From an uncultured Alistipes sp. (GTDB lineage: Bacteria > Bacteroidota > Bacteroidia > Bacteroidales > Rikenellaceae), in NCBI GenBank assembly GCA_944321965.1, contig CALUNH010000008.1:1-64000 (forward strand): a DNA stretch of 64,000 nucleotides, written 5' to 3'. Positions 9,732 through 17,728 of the stretch are shown piece by piece; within the stretch, counting starts at the first letter, position 1, and each line of letters opens with the position of its first letter. The translations under genes were made by a program, and so were the position numbers. Below the pieces are notes generated by a model. The model did not search any database. It was not told the DNA's origin and saw nothing but the letters and a program-made list of their open reading frames with translations.

Positions 9732-11591
9732 ATGAGTTTCATGTACAACCCCTTTCCGTACGACGATCCCCGGGCCGTAAACCGTCCGCAGCTTCCGGCC
9801 GAGGCCGTCGGGTCCGTAGTCGGCGGAACGCTCAAGGCCGCAACGGCACTGGCTGCGGAGTTTGCCGCACGCATGGATGCTGCGCCGGGCCGGAATCTTG
9901 TCGTCGCTTTCGACGGTTACGCCACGGCCGACTGGTCGCGGATGATCAACCTGCTGTCGCAGCAGTTGAAGCTCCGGAACATCGGGCTGGAGGCGGTCGA
10001 TTTCCGCGCGGCCTTCAAGTCGGAGCAGGAGATCCGCGATCTGATCGATCCGCTGCTGGAGTGGGATCGGGAGAAGGACCCGACGCTGCTCTACGGACGC
10101 ATTTTCCGGGGCGGCTACGAGGCGCTGCTGGATGAGACCAATGCGGAGGATTTCCGCCTGCGGATCGCTGCGCTCCGTCCTTCGGATGACGCACGCCGTG
10201 TGATTGTCGTCTACGGCAGCGGCTGTCTGATGCCGCGGATGCGGGATCTCTACGATGTGCGGTGCTACTTCGACGTGACGCCCAAGGAGTCGATTCTCCG
10301 CATCCGCCGGGGCCAGTATGCCAACCTGGGCGACCGGACCGCACAGCCGGCCAATCAGGTGATCCGCCGCTGCTATTACGCCGATTTCGAGATGGCGGTG
10401 CACCTGCGCGGGGAACTGCTGCGAGAGGGCCTGCTCGACTATTACGTCGCTTCGGACCGCCCGGACCACCTCCAGCTGATTCCCCGCAAGGCGCTGGAGC
10501 AGATTTTGGCGGCCCTTGCCACCTATCCGTTCCGTTGCAAGCCCGTCTATCTGGAGGGCGTCTGGGGCGGTACCTACGTCAAGAAACTGCGCAACCTGCC
10601 CGATACGATGCGCAACTGCGCCTGGGTCTTCGACCTGATCCCCATGGAGGTGAGCATCGTGGTCGAGGCCGGAGCCGAGCAACTGGAGTTTCCGTTCTTC
10701 TCCTTCGTGCAGCGGGAGGGAGAGGCGATCATGGGCGCCCGCTGCGTCGAGAAATTTGGCGGTTACTTCCCGATCCGCTTCAACTACGACGACTCGTACC
10801 ACAGCACGGGCAACATGTCGATCCAGGTCCACTCCGGCGCGCAGTACAACTACGATAATTACGATGAACTGGGACGCCAGGACGAGAGCTACTACGTGGT
10901 CGTAGCGGGACACCATGCCAAGACCTTCATCGGATTCCGCGACGATGCCGACATCGACGCCTTCATCCGTGATATCAAACTGGCCGACAAGGAGTACAAG
11001 CCGGTGGATTATCTGAAATACGTGAGCTACGAGGATTCGAAGCCGGGTCTTCAGGTGATGATTCCCGCGGGGACGGTCCACTCGTCGGGCCGCAACCAGG
11101 TGGTTCTGGAGATCGGCAGCCTCACGATCGGCTCCTATACCTACAAACTCTACGACTACCTGCGCCCGGACTTCGACGGCAAACCGCGTCCGATTCACAC
11201 GTGGCACGGCGAGCGGAATCTGGTCCGCGAGCGTCGGACGAGCTGGGTGCGCCGGAACATCGTCCAGCAGCCGCGCCAGGTCCGCGGCGGTGACGGCTGG
11301 GCCGAATACATCGTCGGGGAGCACGACCTGCTCTACTTCACGCTCCGTCGTCTGGAGTTCGAGAAGCAGATCGAGGACGATACCTGCGGACGGTTCCACG
11401 TGCTGACGCTCGTCGACGGCGAGCACATCCGGATCCGTTCCGTCGATCATCCCGAGCGCTGTTTCGATGCCGAATACATGGATATGGTGGTGGTCCCGGC
11501 CGACATGGGCCGCTACGTGATCGAGAACTTGCGTGCGGAACCGATTTGCGTCCACAAGACGATGCTCAAGGATGGATTCGACCGTGAATAA
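9732..11591 (+). CDS. uridine-kinase-like domain fused to class I phosphomannose isomerase
   Basis: The 619-residue protein has two parts. Residues about 30-240 look like a uridine kinase/phosphoribulokinase fold: strand LVVAFDGYA, and VIVVYGSGCL followed by MRDLYDVRCYFDV and RIRRGQY. The expected P-loop (GxxxxGKS/T) is missing, so this half is probably not an active kinase. Residues about 270-590 are a class I mannose-6-phosphate isomerase cupin with the zinc-ligand motifs SIQVHSG, QDESYYV and IPAGTVHSS. Such isomerases interconvert mannose-6-P and fructose-6-P. Its place between an isomerase and a sugar kinase suggests it handles the phosphorylated sugar. Confidence 0.75.
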   Translation: MSFMYNPFPYDDPRAVNRPQLPAEAVGSVVGGTLKAATALAAEFAARMDAAPGRNLVVAFDGYATADWSRMINLLSQQLKLRNIGLEAVDFRAAFKSEQEIRDLIDPLLEWDREKDPTLLYGRIFRGGYEALLDETNAEDFRLRIAALRPSDDARRVIVVYGSGCLMPRMRDLYDVRCYFDVTPKESILRIRRGQYANLGDRTAQPANQVIRRCYYADFEMAVHLRGELLREGLLDYYVASDRPDHLQLIPRKALEQILAALATYPFRCKPVYLEGVWGGTYVKKLRNLPDTMRNCAWVFDLIPMEVSIVVEAGAEQLEFPFFSFVQREGEAIMGARCVEKFGGYFPIRFNYDDSYHSTGNMSIQVHSGAQYNYDNYDELGRQDESYYVVVAGHHAKTFIGFRDDADIDAFIRDIKLADKEYKPVDYLKYVSYEDSKPGLQVMIPAGTVHSSGRNQVVLEIGSLTIGSYTYKLYDYLRPDFDGKPRPIHTWHGERNLVRERRTSWVRRNIVQQPRQVRGGDGWAEYIVGEHDLLYFTLRRLEFEKQIEDDTCGRFHVLTLVDGEHIRIRSVDHPERCFDAEYMDMVVVPADMGRYVIENLRAEPICVHKTMLKDGFDRE

Positions 11592-12534
11592 CTGCCGTCT
11601 GCTGTTCGACGTCGGCGGGACGTTTCTCAAGGCCGTGGTGGCGGATGCCGCCGGGGAGCTGATCCCCGCGTCGGAATTCTCCTGCCCGATGCCCTCGGAC
11701 GGTACGCGGGAAGAGATTGTCGGTGCCCTGACCGCTTCGGTGGTTCGGGGTGCCGCCTTCGCTTCGGCGCACGGGCTCGTGCTGAACGGCATTGGAGTCG
11801 CCTTCCCGGGACCGTTCGACTTCGCCCGGGGCATTCCCCTTATGGAGCACAAGTTCCGGAGCATCTACGGCTGTTCACTTGTCGAAGTGCTGCGCAAACT
11901 TCCCGAAACGGGTCCCGACATGCCGGTTCGGTTCATGCACGATGTCAATGCGGCGCTGCTGGGCGAGATGACACGCGGCAATGCCCGCACGTCCGGGAAT
12001 GCGGCCCTCGTGACGCTCGGAACCGGTTTGGGCTTCGCCTGCTGCCTCGATCGCGAAGTGCAGTATTCACCCATGGGGTCTCCGCGGATCTCGATCTTCA
12101 AACGTCCGTGCCGGGACGGCATTCTGGAGGACTGGGTCTCGAAACGGGGTTTCCTGCGGATTCATGCCGGTTTGACGGGTCGGATGGATCCGATGCTTAC
12201 GGTGGCCGACCTGGCCCGGATGGCTTTTGCCGGGGATCCGGCAGCCCGGGAGACCTTCGCCGAGGCGGGGCGGATCCTGGCCGGAGCGATTGGCGGCGTG
12301 CTTTCCGAACTGCGGATTGAATGCCTGTTGCTGGGCGGTCAGATCTCGCGTTCGTTCGCACTGCTGGAACCGGCACTCGTCGATGGGCTGCGGGACGTGA
12401 CGTGTCTGCAAAAGGTGGCCCCGGCGGCTCATATCGGCGAAGCCGCCTTTTACGGACTGCTGGCCGGACTGGATTTGCCTGCTGCCGCTTCAGCTGCTTC
12501 TTCGGTGGATGCGGCGGTCGCGAAAGTCTGTTGA
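11572..12534 (+). CDS. ROK-family sugar kinase
   Basis: Translation from ATG 11572 gives 320 residues and overlaps the previous gene by 20 bases, typical of coupled operon genes. An upstream start at 11533 is possible but would add an unlikely Arg-rich tail. Motifs are the N-terminal phosphate loop LFDVGGTFLKAVV, the second phosphate loop VTLGTGLGFAC and a C-terminal LLLGGQISRS. The usual ROK zinc motif CxCGxxGCxE is not present; at that place only RPCRDGILEDW is seen, so it may be a metal-free variant. It probably phosphorylates the hexose or ketose made by the operon's isomerase, as ROK gluco-, fructo- and mannokinases do. It is the last gene of the operon. Confidence 0.85.
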   Translation: MDSTVNNCRLLFDVGGTFLKAVVADAAGELIPASEFSCPMPSDGTREEIVGALTASVVRGAAFASAHGLVLNGIGVAFPGPFDFARGIPLMEHKFRSIYGCSLVEVLRKLPETGPDMPVRFMHDVNAALLGEMTRGNARTSGNAALVTLGTGLGFACCLDREVQYSPMGSPRISIFKRPCRDGILEDWVSKRGFLRIHAGLTGRMDPMLTVADLARMAFAGDPAARETFAEAGRILAGAIGGVLSELRIECLLLGGQISRSFALLEPALVDGLRDVTCLQKVAPAAHIGEAAFYGLLAGLDLPAAASAASSVDAAVAKVC

Positions 12535-12556
12535 ATCCCGTTTCCGGAAAGGAGAT

Positions 12557-12592
12557 CGCCCCGGGGCAGTGCTGCGCCGGGGCGTCTTTTTT
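12557..12592. terminator. terminator after the ROK kinase gene
   Basis: A stem of CGCCCCGG with CCGGGGCG is followed by TCTTTTTT on the plus strand. It ends the rightward operon just before the convergent leftward operon. Confidence 0.8.
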
Positions 12593-12603
12593 GAGGGTGG
12601 TGT

Positions 12604-13560
12604 CTAATCCAGTAACTCGTAGTCGATCTGCCAGACCCCGGTTTCTCCGGGGAATACCTGAAACGAGGTGTAGGGCTCGATGCAGGCGACATTCGGGCAG
12701 GCCCAAAAGACCATGTGGGAGAGCGATCCGCTGCCCGACACCCGGATTCCGGCTCCTGTGTGGAGGTTGCGAATCGAGAATTCATATTTCCGGGTCGCGG
12801 GTTCCGGACTGTGGAGGTCTCCCATGAAGACCACTTCTCCGCGCCGGAGCTCCCGGTTGAAGCTGATGCCGTTCTCCGTAAGGGCCACGCAGTCGTAGTT
12901 CTCGCGCCAGGTTCCCGTGGGGCGGAACGGAAAACGGATCTCCGTTTCGGGGCCCGTGACCATCCTGTCGAGAGTGAAGAAGTTGTGGTTGTAGACGTAT
13001 CCCGAGAGAATTGCGGGACCGAGGTTCTTGAGTGTGTATTCGATCCGCAGCCCGGGATCCGGGGTCAGGAGCAGTCTCTTGCGATAGTCGTATCCGTAAT
13101 CGTCACTCAACAGGCGGTGGCGGAATTCGATGCGGTCGCGTGCGACGATTGTCTCCCGGACTCCCGGGTTGACGATTTCGTGGAGCCGGAAGCGATCGTA
13201 AGGGTCTTTCGAGTATCGCCGCAGGGTCCCGACCCCGATTTTCAGGAACTCCTCGCCTGGATGGGCCTGTTCGTACCCGATCGGGGAGAATTCATCCACG
13301 GGCCCTGTCAACCCGTCGTGCCGCAGGGGGTCGTGGCGTGTCTGCCAGGGTGCGATGTAGCGGTGCCCCCGATAACGAAGGTCGCGTACAACGCCGCTCC
13401 AGTCGAAGCGGGTGGCCCGGTAATAGCCGCACGCAGCATCGGGCGGGCATACCACGGCCGAAACCGTGCGGTTCCCCAGCCGCAGGAGCGGAGATTCCTC
13501 CGCTCCTGCGGTCTCCGCAAGAGGAGAGGCAGGGCCCGTATCTCGGATCAGTGCATTCAT
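12604..13560 (-). CDS. galactose-mutarotase-like protein, sugar-locus associated
   Basis: The 318-residue cytoplasmic protein starts at 13560, where its ATG overlaps the stop of the upstream glycosidase gene as ATGA. That strongly suggests translational coupling and rules out the longer upstream start. The opening region GYYRATRFDWSGVV and the many-stranded pattern (RLLLTPDPGLRIEYTLKNLG, YVYNHNFFTLDR, GEVVFMGDLHSPEP) match the aldose 1-epimerase/galactose mutarotase supersandwich. The lack of a signal peptide points to action in the cytoplasm on the imported sugar. Mutarotase activity itself is not certain, since many relatives are only carbohydrate binding. Confidence 0.6.
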   Translation of the reverse strand: MNALIRDTGPASPLAETAGAEESPLLRLGNRTVSAVVCPPDAACGYYRATRFDWSGVVRDLRYRGHRYIAPWQTRHDPLRHDGLTGPVDEFSPIGYEQAHPGEEFLKIGVGTLRRYSKDPYDRFRLHEIVNPGVRETIVARDRIEFRHRLLSDDYGYDYRKRLLLTPDPGLRIEYTLKNLGPAILSGYVYNHNFFTLDRMVTGPETEIRFPFRPTGTWRENYDCVALTENGISFNRELRRGEVVFMGDLHSPEPATRKYEFSIRNLHTGAGIRVSGSGSLSHMVFWACPNVACIEPYTSFQVFPGETGVWQIDYELLD

Positions 13561-15728
13561 TTTCCCTTTTTGTAAATCAGGACCGCCAGATCGTATTGTC
13601 CGAGGGTTACCTCTCTGCCGTCGGACGATACGCGGGCCTTGCCCAGCGTCGCGGACTCGACAAACCGATACCCAGGCACCTCGATCCCGCAACTCACGGG
13701 GTCTCCCGCTTCGGTCCGGGTCGCCACGATAGCCATACCGTCGCCGTTCGTGTAGGCCCGGGCCTCGATGCCCGGCACGGAGAGCGTGAAACCCTCTACA
13801 TCGCGGTACGTGCCGACCAACAGCAGATCTTCGTACCGTTTCTTGATGTCGTTTACTTGGGCCAGATAGGCCTGGTAGTGCGGGGTCTTGTCGATCAGGT
13901 CGCGGCAGCGGTAGATTTCGATGTCGTTGCGCAGCCCCTTAAGCAGCGTATTGTTTACCCGGCGTTCGATGTCCGTGTCATCGCGGATTTCGCGGTCGGA
14001 GATGATGATTTCGGGGAAGGTGTAGCGGAACCAGTCGATGAAACTGTACTTCCCGGCCGTTACCTGGTAGATGTGGATGTAGTCGCAGTATTGGGCGGTC
14101 ACGTCGGTGAGCCACTCGGTTCCGAGGGCGAACTCCGGATCGAAACTGACGTTGCGGTCGCGGATCATCTTCAGCACCTCGGCCTTGTCGGCGATGACGT
14201 GGACGTTCGGAACGGGGAATTCACGGCTGAGATCCCAGTTTGAGGCTCTTTCGCCGTATCCGAGCTGGTCGTAGAAGACGCTGTTGGCACCGTATTCACG
14301 AGCGCGGTCGGCCCATTCAAGGAGCATCTTGCGCCAGATTTCGGACCGGGTGTCGGCGATGACGAACGTCCGGGCGTTGTAGTCGCCGAGGAAGGTCCCC
14401 TGCCCGGTGAAGCGGTACTGTTCAGTAAACTCCGCACCCGTATTGTCGCGGTAGCAGATCTCCTTGCCGACTCCGCTTTTGTAGAATTCGCTCTCGCGGT
14501 CGATCAGCTTGCCGTTGAAGTAGAGGAGCACCTTTCCGCCGTCCTTCTTGAATTCGGCGATGGCCTTCCGCCACCCTTCGTCACCGCCCTGGGCCGGATC
14601 GGCGTTGTAGTGGGGATTGCCGTGATCCATGCCCGTCTCCCACCACCCGAAGGTGAAGGCGGCATCGGCTCCGACGCTCTCCCCGACGCTCTTGATGCGC
14701 CCGGGCAGATCGGTGTACTTGAAGAGCAGTTCCCCGTACTGGTGGCGGAAGATGATGCGCTGCCAGCTTCGCATCTTCTTCACCCACATGGGGGCGTCGC
14801 GGTGATCCCACCATGTGTCGGCCCAGCGGCGGTAGAATTTCGAGGTCTGATGCCACGTGCCCGTGTATGGGGCGATGACGTTGGCGTCGCAGCTCCAGCG
14901 TTCACCCGCGAAACAGTGGGGGTATTTGTAGAATCCCGACTCCAGTCGGGTGAAGTTTCCCTCCCCGTCGGGGTAGAGGCGCAGCCCGTGTCCCGTGTCC
15001 TGGAACTGCGGATCATGGCTCCCGAAATAGAGTCCCTCGCGCTCGCCGACATAGGCGAAGCAGTTCGAGGCCATGCAGCCTCCGGTTCCGCCCGTCACGG
15101 TCCGCATGGGATATTTGGCATCCATCTGTCGGAACTTCTGCGCCGGAGTCTTGTAGGGCGAGGAATTGCTGTTGCGCAGGATGATACCCTTCGGATCGTC
15201 GTAAAGCTGCCCTCCGGTGTGTGTGAGCAGCAACTTGTGGTCCTCCGGAAGGGGCATGTTGCCGACAAGCGGGTAGTGGAACTCGCGGATGATCGTGTGG
15301 GGCTCGTTGTTCTCGATCGTCGAGGCACAGCGGATGAGATCCCCTTCGAGCGAGAGGTCGAGACGGAGCCGCATGTGGAGCGTCACCTCCTCCCTGGTGC
15401 TGAAATCCGTAGCCTTCAGTTCGTTGTAGGTGAGTGTGATTGTCTTGCCGTCGGAGGAGACGTGCGGGGTCTGCCGTTCGGGGAGAACCTCGATCTCTTT
15501 GGCTTTCTGGGTGTCGTAGTAGAGTCTCCAGAGGAAGTCGTTGCCGGCGTAGTCGCGACCGGTCTTCAGATTCCTGAGGCTGACCAGACGCCCGTCCTTG
15601 TCGATCGAGATTTGCATCTTGTCGTTACGAAGGGTTTGGGTTTCAGTAGCTGCGAAGAGGCTCGTGGCACTCAGCAGCAGCAACGGAGCCGCCAGATGGC
15701 GGAGAAAGGTGATCGGATTGTTTTTCAT
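13557..15728 (-). CDS. secreted TIM-barrel glycosidase, DUF6259-like
   Basis: This protein of 723 residues has a signal peptide ending near SLFAA. Its N-terminal half is a beta-sandwich like the mutarotase-type domain that precedes the barrel in alpha-glycosidases (residues about 25-270). A TIM barrel with GWWETGMDHGNP, VLLYFNGKL and NSVFYDQLGYGE follows, then a short C-terminal sandwich. The layout fits DUF6259 proteins, which are related to the GH101/GH36-type alpha-glycosidase group. The D in VFYDQLG could be catalytic. It follows susD in the leftward operon and is fused by ATGA to the mutarotase-like gene. Substrate and exact family are unknown. Confidence 0.65.
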   Translation of the reverse strand: MKNNPITFLRHLAAPLLLLSATSLFAATETQTLRNDKMQISIDKDGRLVSLRNLKTGRDYAGNDFLWRLYYDTQKAKEIEVLPERQTPHVSSDGKTITLTYNELKATDFSTREEVTLHMRLRLDLSLEGDLIRCASTIENNEPHTIIREFHYPLVGNMPLPEDHKLLLTHTGGQLYDDPKGIILRNSNSSPYKTPAQKFRQMDAKYPMRTVTGGTGGCMASNCFAYVGEREGLYFGSHDPQFQDTGHGLRLYPDGEGNFTRLESGFYKYPHCFAGERWSCDANVIAPYTGTWHQTSKFYRRWADTWWDHRDAPMWVKKMRSWQRIIFRHQYGELLFKYTDLPGRIKSVGESVGADAAFTFGWWETGMDHGNPHYNADPAQGGDEGWRKAIAEFKKDGGKVLLYFNGKLIDRESEFYKSGVGKEICYRDNTGAEFTEQYRFTGQGTFLGDYNARTFVIADTRSEIWRKMLLEWADRAREYGANSVFYDQLGYGERASNWDLSREFPVPNVHVIADKAEVLKMIRDRNVSFDPEFALGTEWLTDVTAQYCDYIHIYQVTAGKYSFIDWFRYTFPEIIISDREIRDDTDIERRVNNTLLKGLRNDIEIYRCRDLIDKTPHYQAYLAQVNDIKKRYEDLLLVGTYRDVEGFTLSVPGIEARAYTNGDGMAIVATRTEAGDPVSCGIEVPGYRFVESATLGKARVSSDGREVTLGQYDLAVLIYKKGK

Positions 15729-15766
15729 GGTTGTTGGTTATTGGATTGGTAGGTTGGGTGCTGGCA

Positions 15767-15802
15767 AAGGCCGGGCCGACTTGTGAAAATCGGCCCGGCC
15801 TT
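15767..15802 (-). terminator. intra-operon hairpin between susD and the glycosidase gene
   Basis: A perfect 13-bp stem, AAGGCCGGGCCGA with TCGGCCCGGCCTT around a 10-base loop, lies in the 86-base gap after susD. It lacks a long U tract, so it is more likely a partial terminator or mRNA stabiliser that keeps susCD transcript levels above those of the downstream enzymes. Confidence 0.6.
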
Positions 15803-15814
15803 GACGGAATGGAA

Positions 15815-17704
15815 TCAATATCCCGGGTTGTTCTCCGTGATGTTCTTCATGACCTGCATGGTCGTGGTCGGAATGGGCCACAGATAACTCTTCGGGGCCA
15901 CGAACTTGCATTCGGCGAGTACCTGTGCATACATGTTGTTGCGGAAGAAGTTGGGGTCTCCCTTGGCGACGTCGGCCATGAAATCCACACAACCGTCCTC
16001 GTCGACCTGCGGTACGGCGCCGTGGAACCACATGCCGTCGTCGATGTAGGCGCGCTGGAGTTTCTCATCTTTCTTGGGGAGTCCGATCCAGGGACGGTTC
16101 AGCACCTTCTCGGCAATGCGCCAGCGCCAGAGGTCGTAGAGCCGCAGGTTCTCGAAGGCGAACTCCATGCGGCGCTCGATGCGGAGGATCGTCCGCAGTT
16201 TGGCCTGATCGCGTTCGGTGATGGCCGGATAGTCGGAGGTGGCGGCCACGTCGACCTTGTAGGCCCGTGCGCGGACCTGGTTCATGGCGTCGAGCACCGA
16301 ATCGTCGATCTCGTTGAGTTCGATCTTCGCCTCGGCGTACATGAGCAGCACGTCGGCATAGCGCAGGATCAGCTTATCGTTTTCGGCCTCGAAGGGCGAG
16401 AGCCAGTCCTCATCGACATGCTTCTTGAGGATCAATCCGTTATAGGAGGCGTACTGGTTCGAACTGCCGGAGATCTTGTACGACCGCGAGTCGTTGTTGG
16501 TAACCATGCCTCCTTCGCGGGCGCTGTAGACCTCGGTCACGTCGAAATGGGGATCGAAGATGACGCCCAGATGCTGTGTCCCGTGCTCCACGATGGTATA
16601 GGTGCAGCGGGGATCGCGGTGCTCGAAGGGCTTGTGGGGGTCGTAGACCGACGATTCGTCGATGGGTTTGCCCTGGTCGTCGAGGAAGGAGCAGAGCAGG
16701 TACCACGAGGGCAGGCAGGTCGTGCAGGTCGGAGCACCCGACAGACGCGGCAACTTGGCCGTGGTGGCACCTCCGTAGAGATACTGATACTTCGAGTTGT
16801 TCGAAAGGGCTTTCGAGCGGGGAATGACGAAAATTCCCTCGGGCGAATGCTTCGTGGACATGCGGAAGAGTTCCCCGAAATCCGAATGGAGCGTGTAGGC
16901 GTTCAGCGCCATGCAGTTCGCGGCGGCATCGCGGGCCTGTTTGAAGAGGCGTTTGGCCTCCTCCTCGTCGGCGTCACCGAATCCGCCCCGTTCGATGGTG
17001 TCCCATTTGCGGATGGATGCGAAGTGCAGGGCGTAGCGGGCCTTCATGCCGTAGGCGGCCCCTTTCGTGGCGCGTTCGACTTCGCCGCCGCCGTACGAGA
17101 CGGGCAGCAGGGGTGCGATCTCGTCAAACTCCCGGAGCATGTCGTCGACCACCTCCCACATGTCCGTGCGGGTCAGCTCATAGGCTGCCTGGCGTCCGGC
17201 CTCGGAGTCCATGTCCATATCTTCGGATACGACCACCGGGTCGCCGAAGTGCATCATGATCCGGCAGTAGAAGCAGGCGCGGTAGAAACGCGCACAGGCG
17301 ATGATGCGGTTGTACCGCTCGGGATCCATTTCGCCTTCGAGTTTCTTGATCTCGGTGATGATCTTGTTGCAGCGGTTGATACCCGTATAGGTGATGTCCC
17401 ACATGCGGACCGAAAGGGGATAGGTGCCGTCGACACCGTCGGTGAGATATCGGCTCGGGGCGCTTCGGTTCTGGCCGTCATCGGTCAGCATGTCGAGTTC
17501 GGTCTGTCCGTTGGAGGTCCATTCGTTCCGCTCCATGGGCCAGTAGCTGTGGTGGAGCAGGGCGTTGAGGTTCAGTTCGAACTGCTCGGGGGTCTGGAAC
17601 CACGAACCGCTGGCTGCCGAATCCTTGGGTGAGAGATCCAGATCGCTGCACGAGAAGAGCAGGCTCCCGGCCAGGGCGAAGATTGCGCATTTGATGGTTT
17701 TCAT
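15815..17704 (-). CDS. SusD/RagB-family outer membrane glycan-binding lipoprotein
   Basis: The 629-residue protein has a lipoprotein signal with lipidated Cys19 in LLFSC, followed by an acidic stretch suited to surface export. The RagB/SusD layout is visible: N-terminal TPR-like helices with YTGINRCNKIITEI and RFYRACFYCRIMMHFGD, and a C-terminal segment with YADVLLMYAEAKIELNE and ERRMEFAFENLRLYDLWRW, all typical family signatures. It lies 24 bases downstream of susC, with which it forms the outer membrane import complex. The ligand is not deducible. The adjacent glycosidases suggest it captures their polysaccharide or oligosaccharide substrate. Confidence 0.95.
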   Translation of the reverse strand: MKTIKCAIFALAGSLLFSCSDLDLSPKDSAASGSWFQTPEQFELNLNALLHHSYWPMERNEWTSNGQTELDMLTDDGQNRSAPSRYLTDGVDGTYPLSVRMWDITYTGINRCNKIITEIKKLEGEMDPERYNRIIACARFYRACFYCRIMMHFGDPVVVSEDMDMDSEAGRQAAYELTRTDMWEVVDDMLREFDEIAPLLPVSYGGGEVERATKGAAYGMKARYALHFASIRKWDTIERGGFGDADEEEAKRLFKQARDAAANCMALNAYTLHSDFGELFRMSTKHSPEGIFVIPRSKALSNNSKYQYLYGGATTAKLPRLSGAPTCTTCLPSWYLLCSFLDDQGKPIDESSVYDPHKPFEHRDPRCTYTIVEHGTQHLGVIFDPHFDVTEVYSAREGGMVTNNDSRSYKISGSSNQYASYNGLILKKHVDEDWLSPFEAENDKLILRYADVLLMYAEAKIELNEIDDSVLDAMNQVRARAYKVDVAATSDYPAITERDQAKLRTILRIERRMEFAFENLRLYDLWRWRIAEKVLNRPWIGLPKKDEKLQRAYIDDGMWFHGAVPQVDEDGCVDFMADVAKGDPNFFRNNMYAQVLAECKFVAPKSYLWPIPTTTMQVMKNITENNPGY

Positions 17705-17728
17705 ATCTTTTCGTTCTTTGATCCGATG

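Noticed and set aside
13338..14243. Rightward frame over the leftward glycosidase genes
   Set aside because: The opposite strand encodes full proteins with signal peptide and catalytic-type motifs; this frame has none.
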